Source: Lentisphaerota bacterium (lineage in GTDB: Bacteria; Verrucomicrobiota; Lentisphaeria; Oligosphaerales; JABHEG01). From it: a stretch of 32,060 nucleotides of DNA. The DNA is taken from contig JABHEG010000036.1 of assembly GCA_018676675.1 (NCBI GenBank), forward strand, positions 1-32,060, given 5' to 3'. The position numbers and the translations under genes are program-made. Positions 24,517 through 32,060 of this stretch are shown one piece after another (positions within the stretch are counted from its first letter, which is position 1; every line of letters begins with the position of its first letter). Below the pieces are notes generated by a model. It had not been told where the DNA came from and did no database searches. It was given only the letters and a program-made list of their open reading frames with translations.

Positions 24517-25737
24517 ATGCCTGCCGTCACATCTGACAGAAACGGTGACGGCTGCGGTATCCCGGCGGATGTTTGTCGGCGTACCTGGGTCCGGGGTTCC
24601 GTCCTCAGGTGGGTTCGTGTGTGCGCGCTGTTTCTCGTCGTTGGCGTGGCGTGGGCAACGCATGGCTTCCAGGTCGAACAGTACGGGGTTGTATCCTTGG
24701 CTGCAGTTTCACCCGCAACGACAGCGTCTCCCGACGCCAGCTTCAGCAAGCGGCTGGCCACTGGATGTGTCAGCGTGTTGAAGCGTGTCGCTGTTATCGT
24801 CATAGGTGTTTATGTCGGTCTCAGCCTCTACATGTTCGCATTCCAGGAACGTGTTGTCTTCTACCCATCTCGCCGGGTCACGATGACGCCGGACCAGATC
24901 GGCCTCCCCTATGAGGAACTCAAGCTCGAGACCCCCGGCGGCGATCTCGTATCGGCGTGGTTTGTCCCCTGTGAGACAGCACGAGGCGTCGCCGTCTTCT
25001 GCCATGGGAACGCGGGGAACATTGGCGATCGGCTGGACACGGTTGAGATGCTGAATGAGTTCGGCCTTTCGACACTTGTCTTTGATTACCCCGGTTACGG
25101 CACGAGTGATGGCCGACCTTCTGAACGCGGGGCCTACGACGCGGCCAAGGCGGCGTGGGACTTCGTCGTTGATCGACGCGGCTGTTCGCCCGAGGATGTG
25201 GTCGTGTTCGGGCGTTCCCTGGGCGGCCCCGTTGCCGCCTGGCTGGCCCAGACGGTCAAACCGGCGGGACTTGTTCTGGAATCGACGTTCATTTCCGCTT
25301 CTGAGATGGGGGTGGATGTGTATCCCTACCTGCCCGTCCGTCTCCTTTGTCGTATCAAGTTCCCCACGCGGGACTATCTGGCCGGCGTGTCCTGCCCCGT
25401 ATTGGTGGTACATAGCGAGGACGATGAGCTCATCCGTTTTCGGCACGGTGAGGCCCTCTACGCGGCAGCCCCCGAACCGAAGGAGTTTTGCCGGATCGTT
25501 GGGGCACACAACGATGGCTTCCTCGTGTCCGGTGAGATGTACAAACGGGGTGTTGCCTGCTTTCTCGACCGCTTTCTGCCCGTCCCTGAGGTCCGCCGCG
25601 AGGTGGCCATTGAGGCAACTGGAACAGGGGAGACGAGCATCAAGAGCGAGACGCAGACGGGGGGGGAGCAGGCAGGAGCGGGAGCCGCTTCTTCCGGGGA
25701 TGGAAAACGAAGCACAGGTGGTGCCCATGAGCAGTGA
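24517..25737 (+). CDS. Membrane-anchored alpha/beta hydrolase (BEM46/YfhR-like)
   Basis: From about residue 85 the protein follows the BEM46/YfhR-like pattern: anchor VAVIVIGVYVGLSLYMFAFQ, then RVVFYPSR, oxyanion motif FCHGNAGN (His163 on), FDYPGYGTSDG, nucleophile elbow FGRSLGGP (Ser234), acid HSEDDELI and histidine in VGAHNDGF. The catalytic part faces the periplasm or cytoplasm depending on the start. The N-terminal about 80 residues before the anchor hold a second hydrophobic stretch (VCALFLVVGVAWATH) and are unusual. I use the ATG at 24517, but GTG at 24775 would give the normal family length. The end is a low-complexity Gly/Ser/Glu tail of about 40 residues that overlaps the kinase start. 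The substrate is unknown. Confidence 0.78.
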   Translation: MPAVTSDRNGDGCGIPADVCRRTWVRGSVLRWVRVCALFLVVGVAWATHGFQVEQYGVVSLAAVSPATTASPDASFSKRLATGCVSVLKRVAVIVIGVYVGLSLYMFAFQERVVFYPSRRVTMTPDQIGLPYEELKLETPGGDLVSAWFVPCETARGVAVFCHGNAGNIGDRLDTVEMLNEFGLSTLVFDYPGYGTSDGRPSERGAYDAAKAAWDFVVDRRGCSPEDVVVFGRSLGGPVAAWLAQTVKPAGLVLESTFISASEMGVDVYPYLPVRLLCRIKFPTRDYLAGVSCPVLVVHSEDDELIRFRHGEALYAAAPEPKEFCRIVGAHNDGFLVSGEMYKRGVACFLDRFLPVPEVRREVAIEATGTGETSIKSETQTGGEQAGAGAASSGDGKRSTGGAHEQ

Positions 25738-28126
25738 TCTGCGCAAGACCAAGGCGGAATTGGTAGAAGAGATCCAGGAACTGCGTGCACAGCTGACCGA
25801 AGCCCGGGAGTTCCCTCCGGTACACACTGCTGAGGAGAGGCAGCGGAAGGACTTTTTCAGGGCCCTGCTCGACTACACGCACGATGGTATCCATATCACC
25901 GCTCTTCGCGACACCGACTCCGGGGAAGCATGTCGCCGGCTGGTTTATGCCAATGCTCGTCTGGCAGAGATGTCGGGCTGCTCCCTCGAAGAGCTTCTCG
26001 CCTGTCCGGATCTGGAGAGACTGCTTGTTCCCCGCCAGGACGAAGGCACACAAGCGCCTCAGCGGGAGAGCGTTTCCAGTGGCGAGGTGGCGATGGGCGT
26101 TTCCTCCTGGTCACGACCGGACGGAGCGCGCAATTTCCACGAATGGTCGGTCGTTCCCCTTGACGTTCAGGATGCCCACTATCTCGTAGGAATCGATCGC
26201 GATGTCACTGAGCGTGTCCTGGGGCAGGAGGCGTTGCGTGAAAGCGAGGCCAGGTATCGGTCGCTGATCGAGAATACCCCCGACCTCATTGTTCGTTTCG
26301 ACCGCGATGGTCAGTGCGTCTACATCAACTCAGCCTCGCGACGGTTCCTCGGGCGGAAGCCGGAAGCCTGCCGGGGATGCATGCCGGATGGGCTGGGGCT
26401 GCCGCCTGAGCAGGCGCAGACCATTGGCCGACGGATTGCCGAGGTCTTCCGGGAGGATCGTCCCGCTGAGTTCGAGTTCGAGTTTGACGGCTTTGAGGGC
26501 TCCATGTGGATCAACGCCCGCATGTTCCCGGAGCCGTCGTCCGAAGGAGAGTTGACCCAAACGTTGCTGTGTGTGTGCCGTGATGTTACCGAACGGCGTC
26601 GGGCCGAGCGTGATTACCGAATGCTCTTCGAGCAGATGCTGGATGGGCTTGCCCTTCATGAAATCATCTGCGACGATCAGGGAGAGCCCATCGACTATCG
26701 CTTCCTTGCCGTCAACCCCGCCTTTGAGAAGCTGACCGGACTGGAGTCCAGTGCCATCATCGGCCGGACTGTTCTGGAGGTCCTGCCACATACTGAACAG
26801 GCATGGATCGAGACGTACGGCGCGGTCGCCCTGACCGGCACGCCCCACCGGTTCTCCAACTACAGCCAAGAGCTGGGACGGCACTTTGAGGTGGTTGCCT
26901 TCGCTCCGCGGATCGGTCAGTTCGTCTGTGTGTTCCAAGACACCACCGACCGCCAGAATGCGCAACGGGAACTCACCGAGTCCCGGCAGATGCTCAGGAG
27001 AGTGCTTGACACGATCCCCGTTCGCGTGTTCTGGAAGGACCGGGATTCCGTTCTCCTGGGGGGCAATCGTCGCTTCGCCGAAGATGCGGGGGTGGCCGTG
27101 CCTGAGGAGTTGGTCGGCCTCACTGACTTGGATTTGCCCTGGAAGAAGTACGCTGAGCGATACCAGCAGGATGACCGCAGAGTCATTGAGGAGGGATTGT
27201 CCAGGATCTCTTACGAGGAGCCTCAGGTTGCGGCTGACGGCAAGGAAATGTGGGTGAAGACGTCCAAGACGCCGTTGCAGGACCGTGATGGCAAGATCGT
27301 TGGTGTCTTAGGCTGCTATGAAGACGTTTCCCGGTTGCATCAGTCTGAGGCTGATCGCCGTCGGTTGGAGGGGCACCTTTCGCAGCAGCAGAAGCTCGAG
27401 TCCCTTGGGACCCTGGCTGGTGGTGTAGCCCATGAGATCAACAACCCGATCAACGGTATCATGAACTATGCTCAGCTCATTGTGGACCGCCTGGATGAGG
27501 GGAATCCGTTAGGCGAGTTTGCGGCTGAGATCATCCGTGAGACTGAGCGCGTGGCAACGATTGTGCGGGACCTGTTGACCTTTGCCCGGCAGGAGAAGCA
27601 AGACAACCATACGACGGCTTCGATGCAGGAGATCATCCAATCGACTCTGACGCTCGTCCGCACCGTGTTGCGGCACGATCACATTTCGCTTGAGATACAG
27701 GTTCCTGAAGATCTGCCCAGGCTCTGCTGCCACAGTCAGCAGATTCAGCAAGTGATCATGAATCTTCTGACCAATGCCCGAGACGCGCTGAACGAGCGTT
27801 ACCCGGGGCATGATCCAGACAAGAAGATCACCCTCAGCGTTGAGGCAGTCACACGTGACGATGGCGTGTGGATCGAGATGTGTGTTGAGGACACGGGAGG
27901 GGGCATCCCCGACAGTGTCGGGGAGCGCGTGTTCGATCCCTTCTTCACCACGAAACCGCGAGATATCGGGACAGGGCTGGGGCTCTCGATCAGCCATGGC
28001 ATCATCCGCGAACATCGGGGCCGTCTACACTTCGAGACGGTGGAAGGTGACGGGACCCGCTTCTTGCTCGAGTTGCCCGTTGGTGGGGAGCAGGATCTCA
28101 AGGACACGTTGCGCGAGGATGTGTGA
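25727..28126 (+). CDS. Soluble multi-PAS sensor histidine kinase, 799 aa
   Basis: A short N-terminal coiled coil (about 6-28) leads into four PAS-type sensor domains at roughly 42-165, 172-292, 293-418 and 418-545. The repeated patterns are DFFRALLDYTHDGI, RYRSLIENTPDLIVRF, YRMLFEQMLDGLALHEI and MLRRVLDTIPVRVFW. The HisKA dimerisation helix carries the phospho-accepting His569 in GGVAHEINNPI. The ATP-binding domain shows the N box NLLTNARDAL (Asn679, Asn683), G1 DTGGGIP (from Asp722) and G2 GTGLGL (near 748). No membrane segment is present, so it senses a cytoplasmic or redox signal. The ATG at 25727 has AGGTGG six bases upstream; an ATG at 25700 is possible. It overlaps the hydrolase end by 11 bases and pairs with the receiver 45 bases downstream. 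Confidence 0.92.
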   Translation: MSSDLRKTKAELVEEIQELRAQLTEAREFPPVHTAEERQRKDFFRALLDYTHDGIHITALRDTDSGEACRRLVYANARLAEMSGCSLEELLACPDLERLLVPRQDEGTQAPQRESVSSGEVAMGVSSWSRPDGARNFHEWSVVPLDVQDAHYLVGIDRDVTERVLGQEALRESEARYRSLIENTPDLIVRFDRDGQCVYINSASRRFLGRKPEACRGCMPDGLGLPPEQAQTIGRRIAEVFREDRPAEFEFEFDGFEGSMWINARMFPEPSSEGELTQTLLCVCRDVTERRRAERDYRMLFEQMLDGLALHEIICDDQGEPIDYRFLAVNPAFEKLTGLESSAIIGRTVLEVLPHTEQAWIETYGAVALTGTPHRFSNYSQELGRHFEVVAFAPRIGQFVCVFQDTTDRQNAQRELTESRQMLRRVLDTIPVRVFWKDRDSVLLGGNRRFAEDAGVAVPEELVGLTDLDLPWKKYAERYQQDDRRVIEEGLSRISYEEPQVAADGKEMWVKTSKTPLQDRDGKIVGVLGCYEDVSRLHQSEADRRRLEGHLSQQQKLESLGTLAGGVAHEINNPINGIMNYAQLIVDRLDEGNPLGEFAAEIIRETERVATIVRDLLTFARQEKQDNHTTASMQEIIQSTLTLVRTVLRHDHISLEIQVPEDLPRLCCHSQQIQQVIMNLLTNARDALNERYPGHDPDKKITLSVEAVTRDDGVWIEMCVEDTGGGIPDSVGERVFDPFFTTKPRDIGTGLGLSISHGIIREHRGRLHFETVEGDGTRFLLELPVGGEQDLKDTLREDV

Positions 28127-28171
28127 TCGGGTGCAGAGGAGCGTCACCGGGGCTGCGGCAAAGAGGGAGCG

Positions 28172-28555
28172 ATGATGTCTGAGACACCGATGCGGGTACT
28201 GGTCGTTGATGACGAGATTTCCGTACGGATGAGTCTCGCGATCTATCTCGAGGAAATGGGGTACGAGGTGTTTTCCTCAGGGACGGCAGCCGAGGCGCTT
28301 GGCGGGCTGACTCGGGAGCCCGTCGATGTGGCAATCGTCGACCTCAGCTTGCCCGATATGGACGGCCAGACGTTCATCGCGAAGGCTCACCGCCTCTGCT
28401 CTGCCACGAGATTCCTGATCCACACGGGAGCTCCGCCTCTGGAGTTGCCGGACAGCTTGGTTCGGCTGGGGATCACGACCGACGACATCATCCCGAAGCC
28501 CGCTTTTGATCTTGACGTGATCACCCGGGCCCTCGAGCGCCTTGTCGCCGATTGA
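28172..28555 (+). CDS. Stand-alone CheY-like response regulator
   Basis: The 127-residue protein is a single receiver domain: acidic pair Asp13-Asp14 in VVDDE, phospho-acceptor Asp57 in VAIVDLSLPDMDG, Thr85 in LIHTGAP and Lys109 in IIPKPAF. There is no DNA-binding or output domain, so it acts by protein contact or passes phosphate on. GAGGGAG lies just upstream of the ATG; a second ATG follows directly. It is certainly the partner of the kinase by position. It ends 30 bases from the convergent dapF stop. Confidence 0.9.
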   Translation: MMSETPMRVLVVDDEISVRMSLAIYLEEMGYEVFSSGTAAEALGGLTREPVDVAIVDLSLPDMDGQTFIAKAHRLCSATRFLIHTGAPPLELPDSLVRLGITTDDIIPKPAFDLDVITRALERLVAD

Positions 28556-28585
28556 GCCGTCTCCGGATTGGGCCGTCGAGTCGGG

Positions 28586-29428
28586 TCAAGGAAGGACGAT
28601 TTCTCCGTCGAACACGAACGTGCCGGGCCCGGTCATGAAGACGTGGTTGTTCTCCGCCCAGTCTATAACCAGGTCACCACCTGACAGGTGGATGATCACA
28701 TGGCGGCCGCAGTGCCCGTTCAGGACTGCGGCGACGCCAAGCGCGCTCGCGCCTGTTCCGCATGCCAACGTCTCACCGGCACCCCGTTCCCACACCCGCA
28801 TTTCAAGCTCATCAGAGGCGATGACCTTGGCGAATTCCACGTTGATCTTGCTTGGGAAGCGGGGGTGCACCTCGATCTTGGGGCCAACCCCGAGGACCAG
28901 ATCGTCGGTGATCTCATCGACAAAGATGATGCAGTGTGGATTGCCCATTGAGACGCAGGTCATGCTGTACGTATCGTCCCCGACCAGCAGGGGCTCTGAG
29001 ACGACGCGATCACCGTCTGCTCGGACCGGAATGTCTGCCGGAATAAGCACCGGCTCGCCCATATCGACGCGGACGCTCTCAACTGTGCTGTTGACGACCG
29101 CCAACTCCAGGACCCGGATGCCGGCCAGCGTCTCGATGTTGACGGCCTTCCGGGCCGTGTGGCCGCGATCGTAGAGGTACTTCGCCACGCAGCGAATGGC
29201 GTTCCCACACATCTCGGCTTCCGAACCATCTGAGTTAAACATACGCATGCGAAAATCGGCGACGTCCGATGGCAGGATGAGTACGATACCATCTCCACCT
29301 ACGCCGAAGTGCCTGTCTGCCATGATGACTGCGGCACCGGAGGGATCTTCCAACGGCGTTTCCAGACAGTTGATATAGACGTAGTCGTTGCCGATGCCAT
29401 GCATCTTGGTGAATGGAACGGTTCTCAT
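28586..29428 (-). CDS. dapF: Diaminopimelate epimerase
   Basis: The 280-residue enzyme converts LL- to meso-diaminopimelate. Both catalytic cysteines are visible: Cys74 in NSDGSEAEMCGNAIRC and Cys223 in GAGETLACGTGAS. KMHGIGNDYV at the N-terminus and MGNPHCIIFV at about 161-170 are further signatures. Length and start are standard. Its ATG overlaps the stop of lysA by four bases (ATGA), so both are translated as a pair. Together they supply meso-diaminopimelate for peptidoglycan and lysine, consistent with a cell wall of the DAP type. Confidence 0.97.
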   Translation of the reverse strand: MRTVPFTKMHGIGNDYVYINCLETPLEDPSGAAVIMADRHFGVGGDGIVLILPSDVADFRMRMFNSDGSEAEMCGNAIRCVAKYLYDRGHTARKAVNIETLAGIRVLELAVVNSTVESVRVDMGEPVLIPADIPVRADGDRVVSEPLLVGDDTYSMTCVSMGNPHCIIFVDEITDDLVLGVGPKIEVHPRFPSKINVEFAKVIASDELEMRVWERGAGETLACGTGASALGVAAVLNGHCGRHVIIHLSGGDLVIDWAENNHVFMTGPGTFVFDGEIVLP

Positions 29429-30687
29429 TCGTAAGTCCTCAGAATTTCGTCAGCCAACTCAACGTTCGACAGGCCTTTCCGGGCGAGAGTTGCCTGGCCC
29501 TTGTGCACGAGCACTTCGGTTGGCAGCGGGCGCAGGTTGTAGACGCTTCCCATTGCGCAGCAGTAAGCTCCGGCATTCAGTATTGCCAGCAGGTCGCCTT
29601 CACACACTTCGGGCAGAACGCGGTCGGTGGCGAAGCGGTCCCCTGTTTCGCAGATGTTCCCGCACACATCGTAGGTTCTGGGTGGGCCGTGCGGATTGCT
29701 GAGATTCACGATGTGATGGTAGGCATCATAGATCATGGGGCGAATCAGGTGCCCGAAGCCCGAGTTTGTGCCCGCTATCAGGCGCCCTTTGTTGTTCTTC
29801 AGCGTGTTGACCTCAACGATCATGTAGCCTGATTCGGCAACCACGTATTTGCCGGGCTCGAAGTACATGTCAAGGTCTCGCCCATAGGCAGCACAGAATT
29901 CCGCGAAGATTGTCCGGATCTGGGCCCCGAAGCTCGCGTAGTCGATACGCTTCTCGTCCGGGCTGTAGGGGACCTTGAAGCCGCCTCCGAAGTCCACGAA
30001 TCGCAGTTCAGGGAAGGCCTCCGGGGTGGCGATGCTCAGGAGGTTCCGCATGCTCTGGAACACCTTGTCGGTTTCCGAGATGCCGCTGCCGGTGTGTTCG
30101 TGCAGTCCCACAACGGACAGGCGGTAGGTGGCCGCGAGTTCCAGCACTCTGGGCAGGTCCTGCAGGAGAATTCCGAACTTGGTCAGATCGCCACCGGTCT
30201 GGATCTTGGCGTGCGAGCCGGCAACGACATCCGGATTGAAGCGAAGACACACTTCTGTGCCTGGGAAAGCCCGTCCGTACTTCTCCAGCCGCGACAGGGA
30301 GCCGATATTCAGCAGAACGCCCTTGGATTGGACTTCAGTCATCTCTGCATCGGTGATGCTGTTGGCCGTGTAAAGCAGGCGTCCGGGTGGGAAACCGATC
30401 TTGAGTGCCAACTCGACTTCGCCGGGACTCACCGTGTCCAGGTAGGCCCCGTTCTCAAGCAGCAGTCTCAGAATCGCCGGGCTGTAGTTCGCCTTCATGG
30501 CGTACAGGACACGCAGACGGGGCCAGGCGATCAGGTCATAGAGTTCGCTGTAGCGCGTGTTGACCCAGTCTCCGTCGTAGACGTACAGCGGGGTCCCGAA
30601 ACGCTCTGCCATTTCGACGGCCGGGAGTCCCTGGATTGTGTATTGCCCACCGGTGAGTTCGATGGATGTACCCAACACCTTGCTCAT
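29425..30687 (-). CDS. lysA: Diaminopimelate decarboxylase
   Basis: This 420-residue PLP enzyme makes lysine from meso-diaminopimelate. The PLP lysine is Lys65 in YAMKANYSP. The HEHTGSGI block, the glycine loop FVDFGGGFK and EPGKYVVAESG follow in order, and CGNICETGDRF is the conserved substrate-cysteine region near the C-terminus. The ATG at 30687 is preferred to the GTG one codon earlier, because GGAG lies eight bases before it. It is upstream of dapF in the same operon. The 358-bp gap upstream separates it from the divergent transporter gene and should hold its promoter. Confidence 0.95.
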   Translation of the reverse strand: MSKVLGTSIELTGGQYTIQGLPAVEMAERFGTPLYVYDGDWVNTRYSELYDLIAWPRLRVLYAMKANYSPAILRLLLENGAYLDTVSPGEVELALKIGFPPGRLLYTANSITDAEMTEVQSKGVLLNIGSLSRLEKYGRAFPGTEVCLRFNPDVVAGSHAKIQTGGDLTKFGILLQDLPRVLELAATYRLSVVGLHEHTGSGISETDKVFQSMRNLLSIATPEAFPELRFVDFGGGFKVPYSPDEKRIDYASFGAQIRTIFAEFCAAYGRDLDMYFEPGKYVVAESGYMIVEVNTLKNNKGRLIAGTNSGFGHLIRPMIYDAYHHIVNLSNPHGPPRTYDVCGNICETGDRFATDRVLPEVCEGDLLAILNAGAYCCAMGSVYNLRPLPTEVLVHKGQATLARKGLSNVELADEILRTYE

Positions 30688-31045
30688 CACTCGTTCTCCG
30701 GAACGTGACCGGTAGGCCGTGCCCCCGATCGAATACGGTTTGCCTAATACCAGAACCTAAGAAGAAGAGAGACGACGATAGGCCGATTTTCAAGAATCGC
30801 CACTCAACATGACGTCCTCCGAGGCAGAAAGCAGGCGGTTTGAGGCACAGAGATCATCCGGCAAAGCCGTGTTGTGGTCATGGCAATCTCGGTGTCGCCG
30901 CAATACGGTAGGCGGCTTCGCGCCTGCCTGGGCGTGTTTGGGGCTCTCTCTCGCTGTGCTTGGGGCGGGAGCCTCACTCGGGATGGACGCGGGCATACAA
31001 AGTGGCCCCCACGGTGCAATCGGATCGGAGTCGGTGAATGGGCCC
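30688..31045. other. Divergent intergenic region between lysA and the MFS gene
   Basis: This should hold two promoters, but I see no strong -35/-10 pair. The transporter frame is open through most of this stretch (from about 30840), with an in-frame ATG at 30983 and a GTG at 31034, so the transporter could start earlier than drawn. There is no other gene. A repeated aagaagagaga purine tract lies near 30763-30772 on the lysA side. Confidence 0.35.
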
Positions 31046-32060
31046 ATGCTGAACCATTACTCCAGTCAACAGACCAATCTGTTGCGAGCCTTGCGTTCGC
31101 GGTTCGGCAAGACAGCCGTGATCTACCCGGCGGCCCTTCTTGTGGCCATGGGGATGGGCTGCAACATGCTTGGCCTGGTGTTCTATGCGCGTGAACGCTA
31201 TGGGGCCAGCCCATCCCAAATCGGCTATCTGGCAGGATGTTGGTCCATATCTTACATGGTCGGTTGCCTGCTGCTCAGGCCGCTGTCGAGACGTCTGCTA
31301 CCCCGGTTCAGTATCCTCGGGGCCACCGCGCTGATGGCGGTTGCCGCATGGTGCATGTTGATCACCCGATCTTTGGCCTGGCTCTTCGTACTGCAGTGCT
31401 GTCTGGGGCTGATCGTTTCGTTCTTCTGGCCCCCCCTGATGGGTTGGCTGTCGGCCAACGTGGAGGGGACAAAGCTTAATCGTTCCATGGGGTGGTTCAA
31501 CATCAGTTGGAGTACCGGATCGATCATCAGCCCGCTCCTGGCGGGGAGCCTCAGTGAGATGGCCGTTGACCTGCCGCTTCGTGCAGCCGGGACGTGTTTC
31601 CTTGCTGCGGCCCTCCTGATCCTCGGGGCCGTGCTTACACTCTCTTCTCTGGCCGACGACGACCACGCGCATACAGCCGAGCAGTCCGCAACTGGGGGCG
31701 AGGACAGCGGGACATCTCTGCGTTTCCCCGCGTGGATGGGCATATTCACATCTTATCTGGTACTGAGCGTCATGCTCAATGTCTTCCCGCTCGTGGCTCG
31801 CCTGGAGCTTGGGTTGAGCAAGACGCTCATTGGGCTCCTGCTCTTTCTCAGGGCTCTGGTGGGAACAGCGTCTCTGGGCATCCTCGGGAAGACGTCCTGG
31901 TGGCACTTCAAGGGGCGCCCGATCTTTGAGCGCAGAATTCGGTTGGATCAAGCGGTGTTCTTGAGGATGTGCAGCGCGATCTCGATTGGAGCCGGTCTTT
32001 TGCGCAGGGCAGCGCGTGTCTTTCGAGACAGTCCACTGCCCGCTTTCCGAGCATGCTCGA
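31046..32060 (+). CDS. Major facilitator superfamily transporter, partial at the window end
   Basis: The frame from ATG 31046 stays open to the last base (338 codons). Hydrophobic helices are visible at about 24-48, 57-79, 88-108, 110-135, 155-172, 178-203, 228-250 and 260-280. After helix 2 the loop LRPLSRRLLPRFSILG fits the motif-A-like basic turn of MFS proteins. A charged loop (about 203-225, ADDDHAHTAEQSATGGEDSG) separates the two halves. From about residue 293 the sequence turns into charged, non-membrane RRIRLDQAVFLRMCSAISIG and RRAARVFRDSPLPAFRAC, although a further four helices would be expected. This suggests a frameshift, a rearrangement or a sequence junction near 31925. The substrate is unknown. 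ATG 30983 or GTG 31034 are possible earlier starts. Confidence 0.75.
   Translation, partial: MLNHYSSQQTNLLRALRSRFGKTAVIYPAALLVAMGMGCNMLGLVFYARERYGASPSQIGYLAGCWSISYMVGCLLLRPLSRRLLPRFSILGATALMAVAAWCMLITRSLAWLFVLQCCLGLIVSFFWPPLMGWLSANVEGTKLNRSMGWFNISWSTGSIISPLLAGSLSEMAVDLPLRAAGTCFLAAALLILGAVLTLSSLADDDHAHTAEQSATGGEDSGTSLRFPAWMGIFTSYLVLSVMLNVFPLVARLELGLSKTLIGLLLFLRALVGTASLGILGKTSWWHFKGRPIFERRIRLDQAVFLRMCSAISIGAGLLRRAARVFRDSPLPAFRACS

Noticed and set aside
23424..24803. Minus-strand frame of 459 codons
   Set aside because: It lies antisense to the LpxL-type gene and the hydrolase, is rich in Arg/Pro/Gln and shows no motif. It is a shadow of high-GC coding sequence.
25055..25726. Upstream extension of the histidine kinase frame (224 codons)
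   Set aside because: It is the alternative frame of the hydrolase gene, is Arg/Ser/Pro-rich and has no domain. The kinase begins at the ATG near 25727.
24709..25827. Minus-strand frame of 372 codons
   Set aside because: Antisense to the alpha/beta hydrolase, whose catalytic motifs are complete on the plus strand.
31298..31951. Minus-strand frame of 217 codons rich in Gln, Arg, Glu and Pro
   Set aside because: Antisense to the MFS transporter helices; its composition is the usual complement of hydrophobic codons.
1..32060. CRISPR array, rRNA, or a complete tRNA
   Set aside because: No regularly spaced direct repeats, no rRNA-like sequence and no complete tRNA were seen. Only the 3' half tRNA at 8434-8478 is present.

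Overview
The window looks like a chromosome segment of a Gram-negative bacterium of the Planctomycetes-Verrucomicrobia-Lentisphaerae (PVC) type. This rests on high GC, a pseudopilin-like protein with an H-X9-DG tail motif, a secreted SASA-type esterase, a planctomycete-style EF-hand esterase, a URO-D family protein, a eukaryote-like UDP-sugar pyrophosphorylase, an LpxL-type acyltransferase and a TolC-type outer-membrane channel. The taxonomic reading is an inference from gene families, not from a marker gene.

Left part (1-8478), an integrative element. A tyrosine recombinase (6914-8293, minus) lies beside the 3' half of a tRNA-Arg(CCT) gene (8434-8478). The 5' half of that tRNA is missing, as expected at one end of an element inserted in the tRNA. 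The element therefore runs leftwards out of the window. It carries an IS21-family remnant (the end of istB plus the repeated terminal sequence, 1-461). Its main cargo is a tight three-gene minus-strand operon: a 704-residue TPR protein, a 123-residue GrpE-like protein and an 832-residue non-canonical Hsp70. About 15 bases upstream of the TPR start ends what I read as a 582-nt group II intron without a reverse transcriptase (5687-6268), recognised by a clear domain V and VI. The intron cuts into a tiny CPYC zinc-knuckle ORF. Between that ORF and the integrase there is a gene remnant but no other intact gene.

Middle part (8479-14810), secreted and catabolic genes: a pseudopilin-like H-X9-DG protein, a SASA-type carbohydrate esterase, an exported nitrilase-superfamily amidohydrolase with an N-terminal beta domain, an alpha/beta esterase with an EF-hand-like motif, and a URO-D/MtaA-like methyltransferase-type protein. 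A stem-forming dispersed repeat sits between two convergent genes.

Right part (14807-32060), housekeeping and envelope genes. A bacteriohemerythrin is followed upstream by a MacAB-TolC-type export operon (membrane fusion protein, ATPase, permease, TolC lipoprotein), all on the minus strand, and a YraN-family protein. A 133-bp foldback repeat with perfect 16-bp terminal inverted repeats separates these from a plus-strand run: UDPGP-family pyrophosphorylase, small unknown protein, LpxL-like acyltransferase, membrane-anchored alpha/beta hydrolase, a soluble four-PAS histidine kinase and a stand-alone receiver. The minus-strand pair lysA-dapF supplies diaminopimelate and lysine. A major-facilitator transporter runs off the right end, and its last about 45 codons no longer look like membrane protein.

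The most promising unusual system is the TPR / GrpE-like / Hsp70 module carried by the tRNA-Arg element, with the ORF-less group II intron in its leader. Its function cannot be read from the sequence.
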